Counted from the first letter of the stretch, positions 1-7,864 are shown. The stretch is DNA of 64,000 bases from SIG452 sp045638525 (GCA_045638525.1 JAZUBQ010000023.1:124001-188000); one strand, 5' to 3'. Notes: generated by a model not told the origin, from the letters alone. Numbers and translations: made by a program.

Positions 1-387
1 GCTTCTTATCCCGGCGTAATTGCATTCCCTCATTTGGGGGCATCCACCGAAGAATCGGAAGAAAACTGTGCTTATATGGCGGCAATCCAGTTAAAAGATT
101 ATCTGGAAAACGGTAATATTAAAAATTCTGTAAACTTCCCCGAAATGGTATTCCCAAGAGCTATGGGTCAGAAACGTGTGGTTGTGTTACATAAAAACAT
201 TCCTGCAATGTTATCTCAGATTTCCGGTGAATTTTCTAAATTATCTTTAAATATCGACCATATGCAGAACCGCTCCAAAAAAGATTATGCTTGCACCATC
301 CTGGATGTAGCAGGTGATATTCCTGCAGACACCGAAGCGGCGTTGCAGGCGATCGACGGAGTTATTCGCGTTCGCATCTTAGACTAA
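1..387 (+). CDS. serA: D-3-phosphoglycerate dehydrogenase, C-terminal part (5' end outside window)
   Basis: The reading frame is open from base 1 and stops at 385-387, so only the last 128 residues are present. They begin inside the NAD-dependent 2-hydroxyacid dehydrogenase domain with the family hallmark PHLGASTEESE, which follows the catalytic region of phosphoglycerate dehydrogenases. The final 70 or so residues (KRVVVLHKNIPAML onward) form an ACT domain, the usual serine-binding regulatory module of SerA. Known role: oxidation of 3-phosphoglycerate to 3-phosphohydroxypyruvate, the first step of serine synthesis. No gene follows closely and a terminator lies about 155 bases downstream, so it is probably last in its transcript. 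The call is secure although the N-terminal half cannot be inspected. Confidence 0.93.
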   Translation, partial: ASYPGVIAFPHLGASTEESEENCAYMAAIQLKDYLENGNIKNSVNFPEMVFPRAMGQKRVVVLHKNIPAMLSQISGEFSKLSLNIDHMQNRSKKDYACTILDVAGDIPADTEAALQAIDGVIRVRILD

Positions 388-500
388 TTTTTCTATGATA
401 GGCTTGATAAAAGGCGTAAAATGAAATAACTTCACCACTCGGCGTACCTTTGTACGCCTTCGGGTAACCCCTATGGGTTCAGTTTTTCCATTTTCCATCC

Positions 501-527
501 TTTTATCTTCACCTTAGGAATTGAAAA
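501..527 (+). repeat. 27-base intergenic repeat, copy 1
   Basis: TTTTATCTTCACCTT is followed by one variable base and GGAATTGAAAA. The same string recurs at 1099-1125 with a single difference. Both copies lie between the stop codon of a plus-strand gene and a rho-independent terminator. The part of the same gap just upstream also holds small hairpins, a 7-bp stem at 441-447/452-458 and another at 466-479. Its function is unknown. Confidence 0.6.
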
Positions 528-540
528 AGAATACATAAAA

Positions 541-572
541 AACAGTTATCCAATCGGGTAACTGTTTTTTTG
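541..572 (+). terminator. Rho-independent terminator downstream of serA
   Basis: An 11-bp stem with one G-T pair (541-551 with 556-566, loop AATC) runs directly into a T tract. It ends the serA transcript before the next promoter. Confidence 0.85.
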
Positions 573-582
573 CAGAAAAATA

Positions 583-611
583 TTTACAAATTGCAAAAGC
601 TGTGTTATAAT
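583..611 (+). promoter_or_regulatory. Sigma-A promoter of the structured RNA / Cys-rich protein unit
   Basis: TTTACA at 583-588, a 17-base spacer and a perfect TATAAT at 606-611. The expected start, around 618, coincides with the first base of the long closing helix of the RNA described next. Confidence 0.8.
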
Positions 612-617
612 AGCTTT

Positions 618-823
618 GCGACATAAATCAAACAAAAGATGAGAAACTTTTTTTACCACCAAGGGGATATTGTCTCCTTTTTTTCGTTATCGTTTTGAAT
701 TTGGCAAAAATGCGGATTCCATACGATGGCGATAAAGAGGGTATATCTTCTTTTGTCATGATTTGTGTCGCAGCAAAACGGGGTCTGCGTTTTTCGTGCG
801 CAGCTTCTGCTGCGCATTTTTTT
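618..823 (+). ncRNA. Structured RNA with its own promoter and terminator (6S-like candidate or leader)
   Basis: Bases 618-630 pair with 759-771 in a 13-bp helix with one G-U. This encloses further helices: 634-639/749-754, a hairpin 661-667/673-679, and 685-692/724-731 capped by 693-697/705-709. A perfect 8-bp terminator (797-804/809-816, loop TTCT) with a T run follows. A long rod closed by pairing of its two ends is the architecture of 6S RNA, but I cannot match conserved bases to that family. Alternatively it is a leader with an attenuator for the Cys-rich protein that starts 17 bases after the T run, because 775-780 can pair with 788-793 and 769-773 with 785-789, competing with the closing helix. 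Confidence 0.55.
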
Positions 824-840
824 ATTGGGAGGAAAATAGG

Positions 841-1086
841 ATGATTCTTGATATTACGGGCATCGAATTGATTCCGGGAAACCACGGAAAAGACTGTCCG
901 GGCAACGGTGAAAACGGAAATGAATGTTGTTGTGATGAATGTAACTATTTATGTTGTTGTGTTGAACATTTCAGAAAACAACCTTGCAATGAATGTGTTC
1001 ATATCGAATGTCCCCGAAACGAAAACATCCCACTAAAACTTGAAACAATAGAATCTCTGAAAGAACACTTACAAAATTTTGATTGA
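841..1086 (+). CDS. Small cysteine-rich protein (81 aa), function unknown
   Basis: ATG at 841 is preceded by GGGAGG at 827-832, which decides this start over longer in-frame forms that would run through the upstream terminator hairpin. The 81-residue product has 11 cysteines (C19, C29-31, C34, C38-40, C49, C52, C57) concentrated in its first 57 residues, followed by a short charged helix-like tail. There is no signal peptide or membrane segment. The spacing suggests cytoplasmic metal or Fe-S binding, but no family is recognised. It lies directly downstream of a structured RNA that ends in a terminator, so expression may depend on read-through. It is followed by its own terminator at 1135. Confidence 0.7.
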   Translation: MILDITGIELIPGNHGKDCPGNGENGNECCCDECNYLCCCVEHFRKQPCNECVHIECPRNENIPLKLETIESLKEHLQNFD

Positions 1087-1098
1087 TTACCGCTCACT

Positions 1099-1125
1099 TT
1101 TTATCTTCACCTTTGGAATTGAAAA
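1099..1125 (+). repeat. 27-base intergenic repeat, copy 2
   Basis: Second copy of the element at 501-527, differing at one position (T for A). It sits ten bases before the terminator at 1135, as copy 1 sits shortly before its own terminator. Confidence 0.6.
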
Positions 1126-1134
1126 TTGTTTTAC

Positions 1135-1162
1135 AAAAAGGTATGGTTTTCCATACCTTTTT
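1135..1162 (+). terminator. Rho-independent terminator after the Cys-rich gene
   Basis: Perfect 12-bp stem, 1135-1146 with 1151-1162, loop TTTT. It has A-rich and T-rich flanks, so it can work in both directions. Confidence 0.85.
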
Positions 1163-1214
1163 GTTGTATAAAAACAATCTTGATACATCGCCAATCAAAT
1201 GAAACAACATCTTT

Positions 1215-1293
1215 AAAAGACATCATAGGGAGTGACGACTCGGCACGCCGATGATTTGCTGATGTGGGGATCAGCTCCTACGATGTCATTTTT
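1215..1293 (+). other. Unassigned intergenic three-way-junction element
   Basis: An outer stem pairs GACATC (1219-1224) with GATGTC (1281-1286) and continues as TAGG with CCTA. Inside are a short hairpin around CGGCACGCCG and a 6-bp hairpin GCTGAT/ATCAGC (1258-1275). A run of five T follows the outer stem. It lies upstream of the next promoter, so it is either a separate small RNA or a mobile or palindromic element. No known riboswitch or ribozyme core was recognised. The strand is inferred from the T run only. Confidence 0.4.
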
Positions 1294-1331
1294 ACCACTC
1301 AAAAAACCGATGGTGAATTCTAAAAAACTTC

Positions 1332-1360
1332 TTGATTTTTTCACAATCTTACGATATAAT
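1332..1360 (+). promoter_or_regulatory. Sigma-A promoter for the DUF1385-prmC-NUDIX-hisF genes
   Basis: TTGATT at 1332-1337, a 17-base spacer and TATAAT at 1355-1360, about 65 bases before the first ATG of the operon. Confidence 0.75.
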
Positions 1361-1427
1361 TATCATAGGTAATTATAGGCTGCCCGAAATATGACAGCAA
1401 AAATATCTGCGAAAGGAATTTATATAT

Positions 1428-2381
1428 ATGGAACAAAAAAAATGCACTCCGACTTCCATCGGTGGTCAGGCGGTCATCGAAGGAATCATGATGAAGGGGC
1501 CTACTCATATGGCAACCGCTATCAGAAAGGCAGACGGCTCCATTGTGATAGACAAGCAGGAAAACTCCTCCTTCATCCGTAAATACAAATTAAACAAAAT
1601 CCCGATTCTGCGTGGATTTTTAGCCTTTTTTGAATCTTTGTTCACCGGCGTGAAATGCTTGATGTTTTCTGCGAAAGAATGTGATTTGGAAGATGAATCC
1701 TACGAAATGAGCAAAACCGAAAAATGGGTGATGGAAAAATTTGGTGACAAATTGTTTGACATTTTAATGTATATTTCGGTGCTCTTTTCTTTGGTGCTTG
1801 GTGTGGGGTTATTTATGATTTTGCCCAAAGTGACGGTAGAATGGGTTTCCCATCTGTTACACACCAACATTCACGAAAGCATTTCTGTGTTGATTGAGGG
1901 GGTAATTCGTCTTACCCTATTTGTGATTTATATGCTCTTGATTTCCAAAATGAAAGACATTCATCGGGTATTCCAATATCACGGTGCCGAGCATAAAACC
2001 ATTTTTGCTTACGAATACGGTGACGAATTAACCGTGGAAAATGTCAAAAAACATACCCGTTTTCATCCCCGTTGCGGTACCAGCTTTCTGGTACTTGTTA
2101 TGATTGTATCGGTAGTCGTGTTTTTCTTTGTTCCCGCAACCACGTTCTGGAGCAAAATTCTCTGGCGAATTGCTTTGCTTCCCGTAGTGGCAGGAATTTC
2201 TTATGAACTGATTAAATACGCAGGAAAATGCTCCAACGCTTTCACCAGAGCGTTATCCAAACCCGGCGTGTGGCTGCAGCATTTCACCACCAAAGAACCT
2301 GACGATTCTATGATTGAAATTGCAATCGCCGCATTAAAAGCGGTTCTTCCCGACAACGAAAACGAATCCACCAAATGGTAA
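1428..2381 (+). CDS. DUF1385 (YqhQ family) membrane protein
   Basis: The 317-residue protein opens with the family signature GGQAVIEGIMM. It has two long hydrophobic stretches around residues 110-170, a conserved central block (FQYHGAEHK and RFHPRCGTSF), and another hydrophobic segment near residues 215-240. This arrangement is typical of DUF1385 proteins, whose biochemical role is not established. A GAAAGGAA ribosome site precedes the ATG. It leads an operon with prmC, six bases downstream; a DUF1385-prmC pair, often near prfA or rpmE, is common in Firmicutes, but prfA and rpmE are absent here. It is probably a housekeeping membrane protein. Confidence 0.88.
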   Translation: MEQKKCTPTSIGGQAVIEGIMMKGPTHMATAIRKADGSIVIDKQENSSFIRKYKLNKIPILRGFLAFFESLFTGVKCLMFSAKECDLEDESYEMSKTEKWVMEKFGDKLFDILMYISVLFSLVLGVGLFMILPKVTVEWVSHLLHTNIHESISVLIEGVIRLTLFVIYMLLISKMKDIHRVFQYHGAEHKTIFAYEYGDELTVENVKKHTRFHPRCGTSFLVLVMIVSVVVFFFVPATTFWSKILWRIALLPVVAGISYELIKYAGKCSNAFTRALSKPGVWLQHFTTKEPDDSMIEIAIAALKAVLPDNENESTKW

Positions 2382-2387
2382 CCTAAT

Positions 2388-3224
2388 ATGACAATCAAAG
2401 AATTATATGAACAGGGGATTTCCCTGTTAAGTGAAACCGAATCGCCAAAAACCGATGCCAGAGCCATTTTAGAACACCTTCTTGGACTGGATTTCGGAAA
2501 GCTTCCACTAAAATTCCCCGAAGATGCCACTTCGGTTTCGGATGCCTATTTGTTACGCATCAAAGAACGGGCAAACAACAAGCCCCTTTCCTACATCATT
2601 GGAAAAAAAGAGTTTTTCTCCCGTGATTTTTGTGTGAGGGAAGGCGTTTTGATTCCCCGTCCCGAAACCGAAAATTTAGTTTCGGCAATTCTGGAACGCT
2701 TACCCAAAAATCCGGAACAACCGATTCGGATTGCAGACTTATGCTCCGGCTCCGGTTGCATTGGCATCACCTTGGCGTTAGAATCCGGAAATGCTGTGGA
2801 TTTATATGAATTATCGCCCGAAGCAATCGCTATTTCCCGTGAAAATGCAAAGAATCTGGATGCAACAACCGTCAACATCTTTTCTATGGATGTATTAAAC
2901 GAAGAATTACCCAAAACCTATGATGTGATTGTATCCAACCCACCCTACATTCCCCAATCGGATTTACAATATCTGATGAGCGATGTGATAGACTATGAAC
3001 CGAAAATGGCATTAACAGACGGTGGTGACGGACTGCTGTTTTATCGCAGACTGGTGGTTCTGGCAGAAAAAGCACTCACTGATGGTGGCATTTTAGCTGT
3101 GGAAATCGGCATCAATCAGCATCTTCTGGTGGCAGAGATATTAAACGCTTTGGGGAAACCGGAAATCATATCCGACTATTTTGGCGTGGAACGGGTGGTT
3201 CTTGTGAAAAAAGGAGTTTTTTAG
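2388..3224 (+). CDS. prmC: Peptide chain release factor N5-glutamine methyltransferase
   Basis: The 278-residue product has an N-terminal helical domain and a SAM-dependent methyltransferase domain with the glycine-rich motif DLCSGSGCIGI and the catalytic NPPY motif (VIVSNPPYIPQ). NPPY is diagnostic of N5-glutamine methyltransferases. The known reaction is methylation of the GGQ glutamine in release factors RF1 and RF2. The start lies six bases after the DUF1385 stop and has no strong ribosome site of its own, so translation is probably coupled. The NUDIX gene begins on the base after its stop codon. Length is normal for the family. Confidence 0.93.
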   Translation: MTIKELYEQGISLLSETESPKTDARAILEHLLGLDFGKLPLKFPEDATSVSDAYLLRIKERANNKPLSYIIGKKEFFSRDFCVREGVLIPRPETENLVSAILERLPKNPEQPIRIADLCSGSGCIGITLALESGNAVDLYELSPEAIAISRENAKNLDATTVNIFSMDVLNEELPKTYDVIVSNPPYIPQSDLQYLMSDVIDYEPKMALTDGGDGLLFYRRLVVLAEKALTDGGILAVEIGINQHLLVAEILNALGKPEIISDYFGVERVVLVKKGVF

Positions 3225-3761
3225 ATGAAATTAACTGAAAAAACCATTGATACAAAAATGCATTTTAAAGGCAGAGTCATCAACTTGCGGGAAGATACCG
3301 TAGAGCTGGAAAACGGTGCTTTGGCAAGCAGAGAAATTGTGGAACATCCCGGTGGCGTTTGTGTTATCGGAATGGGTGATGACGGAAAAATTCCCATGGT
3401 ACGTCAATTTCGTGCACCTTTTGGCAGAGTTCTTCTGGAAGTTCCTGCAGGAAAATTAAACTACGGGGAAGACCCTTTTGAATGTGGCAAACGTGAATTT
3501 CTGGAAGAAACCGGTTTTTTTGCGAAAGATTATGTTTATTTTGGTACATTGTACCCATCCGTTGGCTTTTTAACCGAAGCCATCCACATTTACTATGCCA
3601 CAGGATTAACCAAAGGGGAACAGAATTTAGACGATGACGAATTTTTAAATGTTGAATTTTACACTTTGGATGAACTTCTCGCCTTAGTGGAACAAAATGA
3701 AATCAGAGACGCAAAAACCGTGGTTGCCATCTTACGTTTGGCGCGGTTTTTATCCAAATAA
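3225..3761 (+). CDS. NUDIX hydrolase, ADP-ribose pyrophosphatase type
   Basis: The 178-residue protein contains a complete Nudix box: G at the start of GKLNYGE, then the REFLEETGF core that matches G-x5-E-x7-R-E-U-x-E-E-x-G-U. The N-terminal beta-rich region and the proline-rich segment after the box resemble ADP-ribose pyrophosphatases of the NudF/YqkG group. The predicted reaction is hydrolysis of ADP-ribose or a similar nucleotide sugar to AMP and ribose 5-phosphate, with Mg2+ bound by the box glutamates. Its ATG follows the prmC stop without a gap and uses an AAGGAG inside the end of prmC. Substrate specificity cannot be fixed from sequence. Confidence 0.85.
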   Translation: MKLTEKTIDTKMHFKGRVINLREDTVELENGALASREIVEHPGGVCVIGMGDDGKIPMVRQFRAPFGRVLLEVPAGKLNYGEDPFECGKREFLEETGFFAKDYVYFGTLYPSVGFLTEAIHIYYATGLTKGEQNLDDDEFLNVEFYTLDELLALVEQNEIRDAKTVVAILRLARFLSK

Positions 3762-3776
3762 AACGAGGTAACAACT

Positions 3777-4535
3777 ATGCTGACAAAACGTGTCATCCCT
3801 TGCCTTGATGTAGCAAACGGCAGAGTGGTAAAGGGAGTTAACTTTGTGAATTTAATTGATGCCGGCGATCCGGTAGAATGTGCCCGTGCCTATGACAAAG
3901 AAGGTGCTGATGAACTGGTGTTTTTAGATATCACCGCATCTTCTGACAACCGAAAAACCACAGTCGATATGGTGCGACAGGTGGCCGAAAATGTGTTCAT
4001 CCCCTTTACAGTAGGCGGTGGTATCCGAAAAGCAGAAGATTTCAGAGAACTTCTGTTGGCAGGTGCCGACAAAGTTTCGGTCAATACTGCGGCAATCCAC
4101 AATCCAACCCTCATTACCGAAGCAGCAGAAAAATTCGGTTCTCAATGCGTGGTGGTTGCCATTGATGCAAAACGAAGAAATGATGGCGGTTTTAACATTT
4201 TCACTCACGGTGGCAGAAACGATACGGGAATGGATGCCATCGAATGGGCGATTCGTTGTGAACAGTTGGGAGCAGGAGAAATCCTCTTAACCAGTATGGA
4301 TGCCGACGGAACCAAAGCAGGTTATGATCTGGAGTTAACCCGCCGGATTTCCGATGCTTTGAAAATTCCGGTGATTGCCTCAGGTGGTGCAGGCGCATTG
4401 TCTCACTTTTGTGATGCAGTAACCAAAGGTCACGCCGATGCCGTATTGGCGGCTTCTTTGTTCCATTTTAAGGAACTCACCATCCGTCAAGTAAAAGAAG
4501 CAATGCAACAGGAAAACATCCCCGTTCGTTTGTAA
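3777..4535 (+). CDS. hisF: Imidazole glycerol phosphate synthase cyclase subunit
   Basis: The 252-residue beta/alpha barrel carries both catalytic aspartates at the canonical positions: D11 in IPCLDVANG and D130 in VVVAIDAKRR. It also has the phosphate-binding loops FTVGGGIR and ASGGAGAL. HisF takes ammonia from HisH and converts PRFAR to imidazole glycerol phosphate and AICAR. A ribosome site (CGAGGT) precedes ATG by a normal distance. No hisH or other core his gene lies nearby; hisF here closes a mixed housekeeping operon, so the rest of the pathway must be elsewhere. Identification is firm. Confidence 0.95.
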   Translation: MLTKRVIPCLDVANGRVVKGVNFVNLIDAGDPVECARAYDKEGADELVFLDITASSDNRKTTVDMVRQVAENVFIPFTVGGGIRKAEDFRELLLAGADKVSVNTAAIHNPTLITEAAEKFGSQCVVVAIDAKRRNDGGFNIFTHGGRNDTGMDAIEWAIRCEQLGAGEILLTSMDADGTKAGYDLELTRRISDALKIPVIASGGAGALSHFCDAVTKGHADAVLAASLFHFKELTIRQVKEAMQQENIPVRL

Positions 4536-4560
4536 ATTCCAAAACATCATATCTAACAGA

Positions 4561-4592
4561 AAAGAGCCATCCGATTGGATGGCTCTTTTCTG
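4561..4592. terminator. Bidirectional terminator between hisF and the HtrA gene
   Basis: Perfect 13-bp stem 4561-4573 with 4578-4590, loop GATT, starting with AAAA and ending in TTTT. It serves the two convergent genes on either side. Confidence 0.88.
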
Positions 4593-4653
4593 TTTAGGAA
4601 ATTTATTTAGGAGAAAGAACTACAAAGCGAAAAGTTCTTTCCTAAGAGGGGCA

Positions 4654-5910
4654 TTAATTCACTGTTGCAGCAGGTTTTTCTTCCTGAAGTGTCAACGGAA
4701 TTTTTAAGGTGTCTTCTCCTCGGATTACCGTCAGGGTAACGGTATCACCGGCTTTATGTTTTTCTTTTTCCTGATTTAATTCATCAATGGTTTCAATTTT
4801 CACACCATCAATTTCAATAATAACGTCAGAAGTTTTGATACCGGCTTTTTCAGCAGCAGAATACGGAGTTAATTCCAATACATAAACACCAACAGGAATA
4901 CCGTAATATTCAGAATCCTGCTTGGTAACATCTCTGCCTGCAATTCCAATCACGGGTCTGCCTTTGACATAGCCGCCGTTTTTCAAATCTTCAATGATGG
5001 GTTTCGCTTCATCAATGGGAATGGCAAATCCAATCCCTTCCACACCGGAAGCAGACATTTTAACGGAGTTAATCCCAATTACTTCTCCATAGTTATTCAC
5101 CAAAGCACCGCCGGAGTTACCGGGATTGATGGCAGCATCTGTCTGAATCAGATTGAATTTTCTGTCATCCACGGTAATGGAACGGTTCAACGCACTGATG
5201 TAACCACCGGTCACACTGCCTGCAAGTTCATTTCCCAAGGGGTTTCCGATGGCAACTGCCAATTCACCCACTTGCAATTCAGAGGAATTTCCCAAAGTGG
5301 CGTAGGGGAAGTTTTCGCCTTCCATTTTTAACACAGCCAAATCGGTTCTGGCATCGCCACCAACCAACTTTGCTTCAAATTCCTTGCCGTCGCTTAATAA
5401 AATCTTAATTTCGGTGGCTCCTTCAATTACGTGATTGTTGGTTACCACATAACCGTCGGAGCTGATGATAATGCCGGAGCCGGAGCCATCCTGGGTGTGC
5501 ATCCCAAAGAAATTCTGAACCGCAACTTTGGTGTTGATTCCCACAACGGTGGGGCCAACCTTACGGGCAATTTCCACAACGGTCAGCAGTTTTTTGTTTG
5601 CCACTTGTGTTGCACCGCCTTGTTCCGCTGTCATAGACGGATTGGGTGATATATTTAAGGAATATGCCGACCCCGGCAATTTTGCAATTTCTTTTTCCAC
5701 AAGCTTGGGAAGTGCTAAAAAGGATGCCAAAGAAGTGGCTCCCACGCCGATGACAAAGGCGAGCAGAAGTGCCGTTCCTCTGTTTTTGCTTTTTTTAGAA
5801 GGTTGCATCGTAACAAGGGGTTCCTCATAAGAAACTCTATATAATTGATGGTTGTTTTCCCGATTTTCGTGGGAATCCTGATTTTGAAAATTGAAATTCT
5901 GATAGTCCAT
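4654..5910 (-). CDS. HtrA/DegP-type membrane-anchored serine protease with PDZ domain
   Basis: The 418-residue protein has a charged cytoplasmic N-terminus and one membrane segment (about 45-67). A trypsin-like domain follows with the triad H160 (VVTNNHVIEG), D190 (ARTDLAVLK) and S266 (NPGNSGGAL). One C-terminal PDZ domain spans about 310-405. This is the usual architecture of Gram-positive HtrA/YyxA proteases, which degrade misfolded exported proteins at the outer face of the membrane. A GAAGGG ribosome site precedes ATG. It is read towards the terminator shared with hisF. The S-layer protein gene lies upstream on the same strand with a 150-base gap, so joint transcription is possible but not shown. 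Confidence 0.93.
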   Translation of the reverse strand: MDYQNFNFQNQDSHENRENNHQLYRVSYEEPLVTMQPSKKSKNRGTALLLAFVIGVGATSLASFLALPKLVEKEIAKLPGSAYSLNISPNPSMTAEQGGATQVANKKLLTVVEIARKVGPTVVGINTKVAVQNFFGMHTQDGSGSGIIISSDGYVVTNNHVIEGATEIKILLSDGKEFEAKLVGGDARTDLAVLKMEGENFPYATLGNSSELQVGELAVAIGNPLGNELAGSVTGGYISALNRSITVDDRKFNLIQTDAAINPGNSGGALVNNYGEVIGINSVKMSASGVEGIGFAIPIDEAKPIIEDLKNGGYVKGRPVIGIAGRDVTKQDSEYYGIPVGVYVLELTPYSAAEKAGIKTSDVIIEIDGVKIETIDELNQEKEKHKAGDTVTLTVIRGEDTLKIPLTLQEEKPAATVN

Positions 5911-6061
5911 AACAACCCTTCTTTCTGTCTTATTTGTGTTTTTATGGTAACACCAAAATGTGAAAACAATGTGAAAATCATTTGGAGTTTTTGTGACGTT
6001 TTCTTAGAATCGAAATTTTCAATCTCTCTTTATTCTATCAAAAAAGACGAGAAAAAATTCA

Positions 6062-7204
6062 TTATTTTAAATTTTCAACCATACGAGTTGCAATAATTAA
6101 AGCCTGTTCTCTGGTTGCGTTGGCATATCCGATGGCTGCTTCTTCACTGGTTGTGTTCTGGGGTGCAAACTTGTTATTTCCCACACCATTGATAATTTGA
6201 TTGGCTACCATAAAGTATACACTGTCTTTTGCCCACCCGGAAATTTCAGAATCGTCGTCAAATGCGGCAGGTTTTTGATAGGAAAGTGTAAACTGTGCAT
6301 CATTGGCAATGCTCCAGTTTTGCATAGTTACTTTTTTGAATACTCTGGTAAGCATGGTTGCCGCCTGCTCTCTGTTCAGCAGAGTCTCCGGTGAAAACTC
6401 TGTCGCAGAGATTCCGGTTGTAATGCCGGTGTGATACGCTTTTAAAACTTCAATATCATTGGTGTCGGTAAAGGGATTGTTTTCTGCCGCAACCGCTGTA
6501 GTATCTGCCATAAGTTCATATGCTTTTACCGATACCGCCGCAAATTCTGCTCTAGTGATGGATTGTTTCAAATCTTTTCCCAGAAGGGAATCGGGAATCA
6601 GATTGTTGTTATAGGCTTCTTCAATTTCGTCAGATGCCCACTCGGAAATTTCGGAACCGAATGAGGTGCGGATGTAATCCCATTCGCAAATGAAACCGAT
6701 GTAATCTTTGGTAAATGAGACGCCGTTTAAGCCCATGGCACCTTCGTTTACCAAGTCATTCCAATGACCAATTCCGTTTCCTTCGTTATGGTAGGTGTTG
6801 TAAATCATAACTTTATCTTCGTGACCGCTTGCCTGACGTGCTTTGTCCGGTTGAGATTTTCCCCAGTTGGAATAGGTGAATTCTTCCCCGGTAATCCACT
6901 CAAAAGCAGAGTCGATATCTTTGGCACATCCACCCAGCCAATATCCGTTTTTGCCACGTTTCCCCAACATGGTTTCCACAAATTTTTGTTCCCCTTCGTC
7001 GGTAATGGTTGCCAGATGACCACCCATTTCTTCGCAATATTCTTTTGCTTCTTCCCAAGTCATCCCCATATCAAACGCCTGATAGCTGTGACCTCCGAAA
7101 TATCCTTCTGTGATGGGAGAACGATTATTTTCTGCCAAAACCGTAGTATGACACATAAAAAATACACATACTAAAGTAATCAGTGAAATCCATTTTTTCT
7201 GCAT
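6062..7204 (-). CDS. Secreted C-type-lectin-fold protein with three S-layer homology domains
   Basis: The 380-residue product has a signal peptide (about 1-24). A C-type-lectin-like domain (about 31-175) follows, recognisable by TWEEAKEYCEEMGGHLATI, the WLGG core, GHWNDL and a closing FICEW. Three S-layer homology domains follow (about 183-228, 240-295 and 310-370). SLH domains normally bind pyruvylated wall polymers, which would display the lectin fold on the surface. The ligand is unknown, and C-type-lectin folds in bacteria often bind proteins or sugars without calcium. A strong AGAAGGA site precedes ATG, and a promoter lies at 7247-7275. Assignment of domains is good; the biological role is inferred. 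Confidence 0.85.
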   Translation of the reverse strand: MQKKWISLITLVCVFFMCHTTVLAENNRSPITEGYFGGHSYQAFDMGMTWEEAKEYCEEMGGHLATITDEGEQKFVETMLGKRGKNGYWLGGCAKDIDSAFEWITGEEFTYSNWGKSQPDKARQASGHEDKVMIYNTYHNEGNGIGHWNDLVNEGAMGLNGVSFTKDYIGFICEWDYIRTSFGSEISEWASDEIEEAYNNNLIPDSLLGKDLKQSITRAEFAAVSVKAYELMADTTAVAAENNPFTDTNDIEVLKAYHTGITTGISATEFSPETLLNREQAATMLTRVFKKVTMQNWSIANDAQFTLSYQKPAAFDDDSEISGWAKDSVYFMVANQIINGVGNNKFAPQNTTSEEAAIGYANATREQALIIATRMVENLK

Positions 7205-7246
7205 TTAAAATTCCTTCTTTCATTTTTATTATCCGTATGATATCAT

Positions 7247-7275
7247 AGTATACCATAGTCCGGAAAAAATCTCAA
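7247..7275 (-). promoter_or_regulatory. Promoter of the lectin/SLH gene
   Basis: Read on the minus strand: TTGAGA (7270-7275), a 17-base spacer and TATACT (7247-7252), 43 bases before the ATG. Confidence 0.7.
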
Positions 7276-7386
7276 GTTTTTTTCGTTTTGGTACTTAGTA
7301 AAATTTTTTCATAAAAAAGGAAAAATTCTCCAAATCTTCAAAAAAGTATGGTAAACTATTCTGGAAAATCAACGGAGGATGATAGA

Positions 7387-7803
7387 ATGCGAAATATTTT
7401 AGGAAATCTGCTGTTTCGTTTGCGGCAGCTGATGCAGGGCGGTTATGGCAACGATGGTTTGACAATGCCTTTGGTGGTGTTATCTTGTGTTGTAACTTTG
7501 ATTTCTTCTTTGAGCCATCTTTGGTGGCTTCGGCTTTTGGGAAGTGCTATTTTACTGTGGGCAATTTTTCGGATGTTTTCCAAAAATCACATTGCAAGAC
7601 GAAAAGAGCTTCAGATTTATTTTAATTTGAAACAAAAAATAACCGGTTTTTCGGATAACTTAAAAACCGAGTATCAAAATCACAAAACCAGAAAATATTT
7701 CAAATGTCCCAACTGTAAGGGGCGTCTCTTTGTTCCGAGAGGCAAAGGGAAAATCCAAATCACTTGCCGAAAATGCGGACATAAATTTATTAAAAGAACG
7801 TAA
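7387..7803 (+). CDS. Membrane protein with C-terminal zinc ribbon, function unknown
   Basis: The ATG at 7387 is chosen over the longer form at 7348 because GGAGGATGATAGA sits immediately upstream. The 138-residue product has a hydrophobic region at about 24-63, enough for one or two membrane segments. A basic stretch follows, then a cytosolic-looking zinc ribbon with CPNC and CRKCG pairs. Similar small proteins in Clostridia are annotated only as zinc-ribbon proteins. It stands alone, followed by a strong terminator. Its function cannot be stated. Confidence 0.75.
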   Translation: MRNILGNLLFRLRQLMQGGYGNDGLTMPLVVLSCVVTLISSLSHLWWLRLLGSAILLWAIFRMFSKNHIARRKELQIYFNLKQKITGFSDNLKTEYQNHKTRKYFKCPNCKGRLFVPRGKGKIQITCRKCGHKFIKRT

Positions 7804-7825
7804 TCTAACACTTGAAACTGCAGCT

Positions 7826-7864
7826 AAAAGACCAAACGAAAATCAATCGTTTGGTCTTTTTTTT
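7826..7864 (+). terminator. Rho-independent terminator
   Basis: A 14-bp stem, 7826-7839 with 7847-7860, 7-base loop and a run of eight T. It ends the zinc-ribbon gene transcript. Confidence 0.88.

Noticed and set aside
763..840. Upstream in-frame extension of the Cys-rich gene
   Set aside because: It would run through the terminator hairpin at 797-823; the GGAGG before 841 decides the start.
628..885. Minus-strand ORF of 85 residues
   Set aside because: It covers the structured RNA and its terminator in antisense, has no ribosome site and shows no recognisable features.
1250..1290. Hammerhead-type ribozyme suggested by CTGATG
   Set aside because: The required GAAA core and cleavage-site context are missing.
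5431..5830. Plus-strand ORFs opposite the HtrA gene
   Set aside because: They are shadows of the coding strand with no ribosome sites and no family features.
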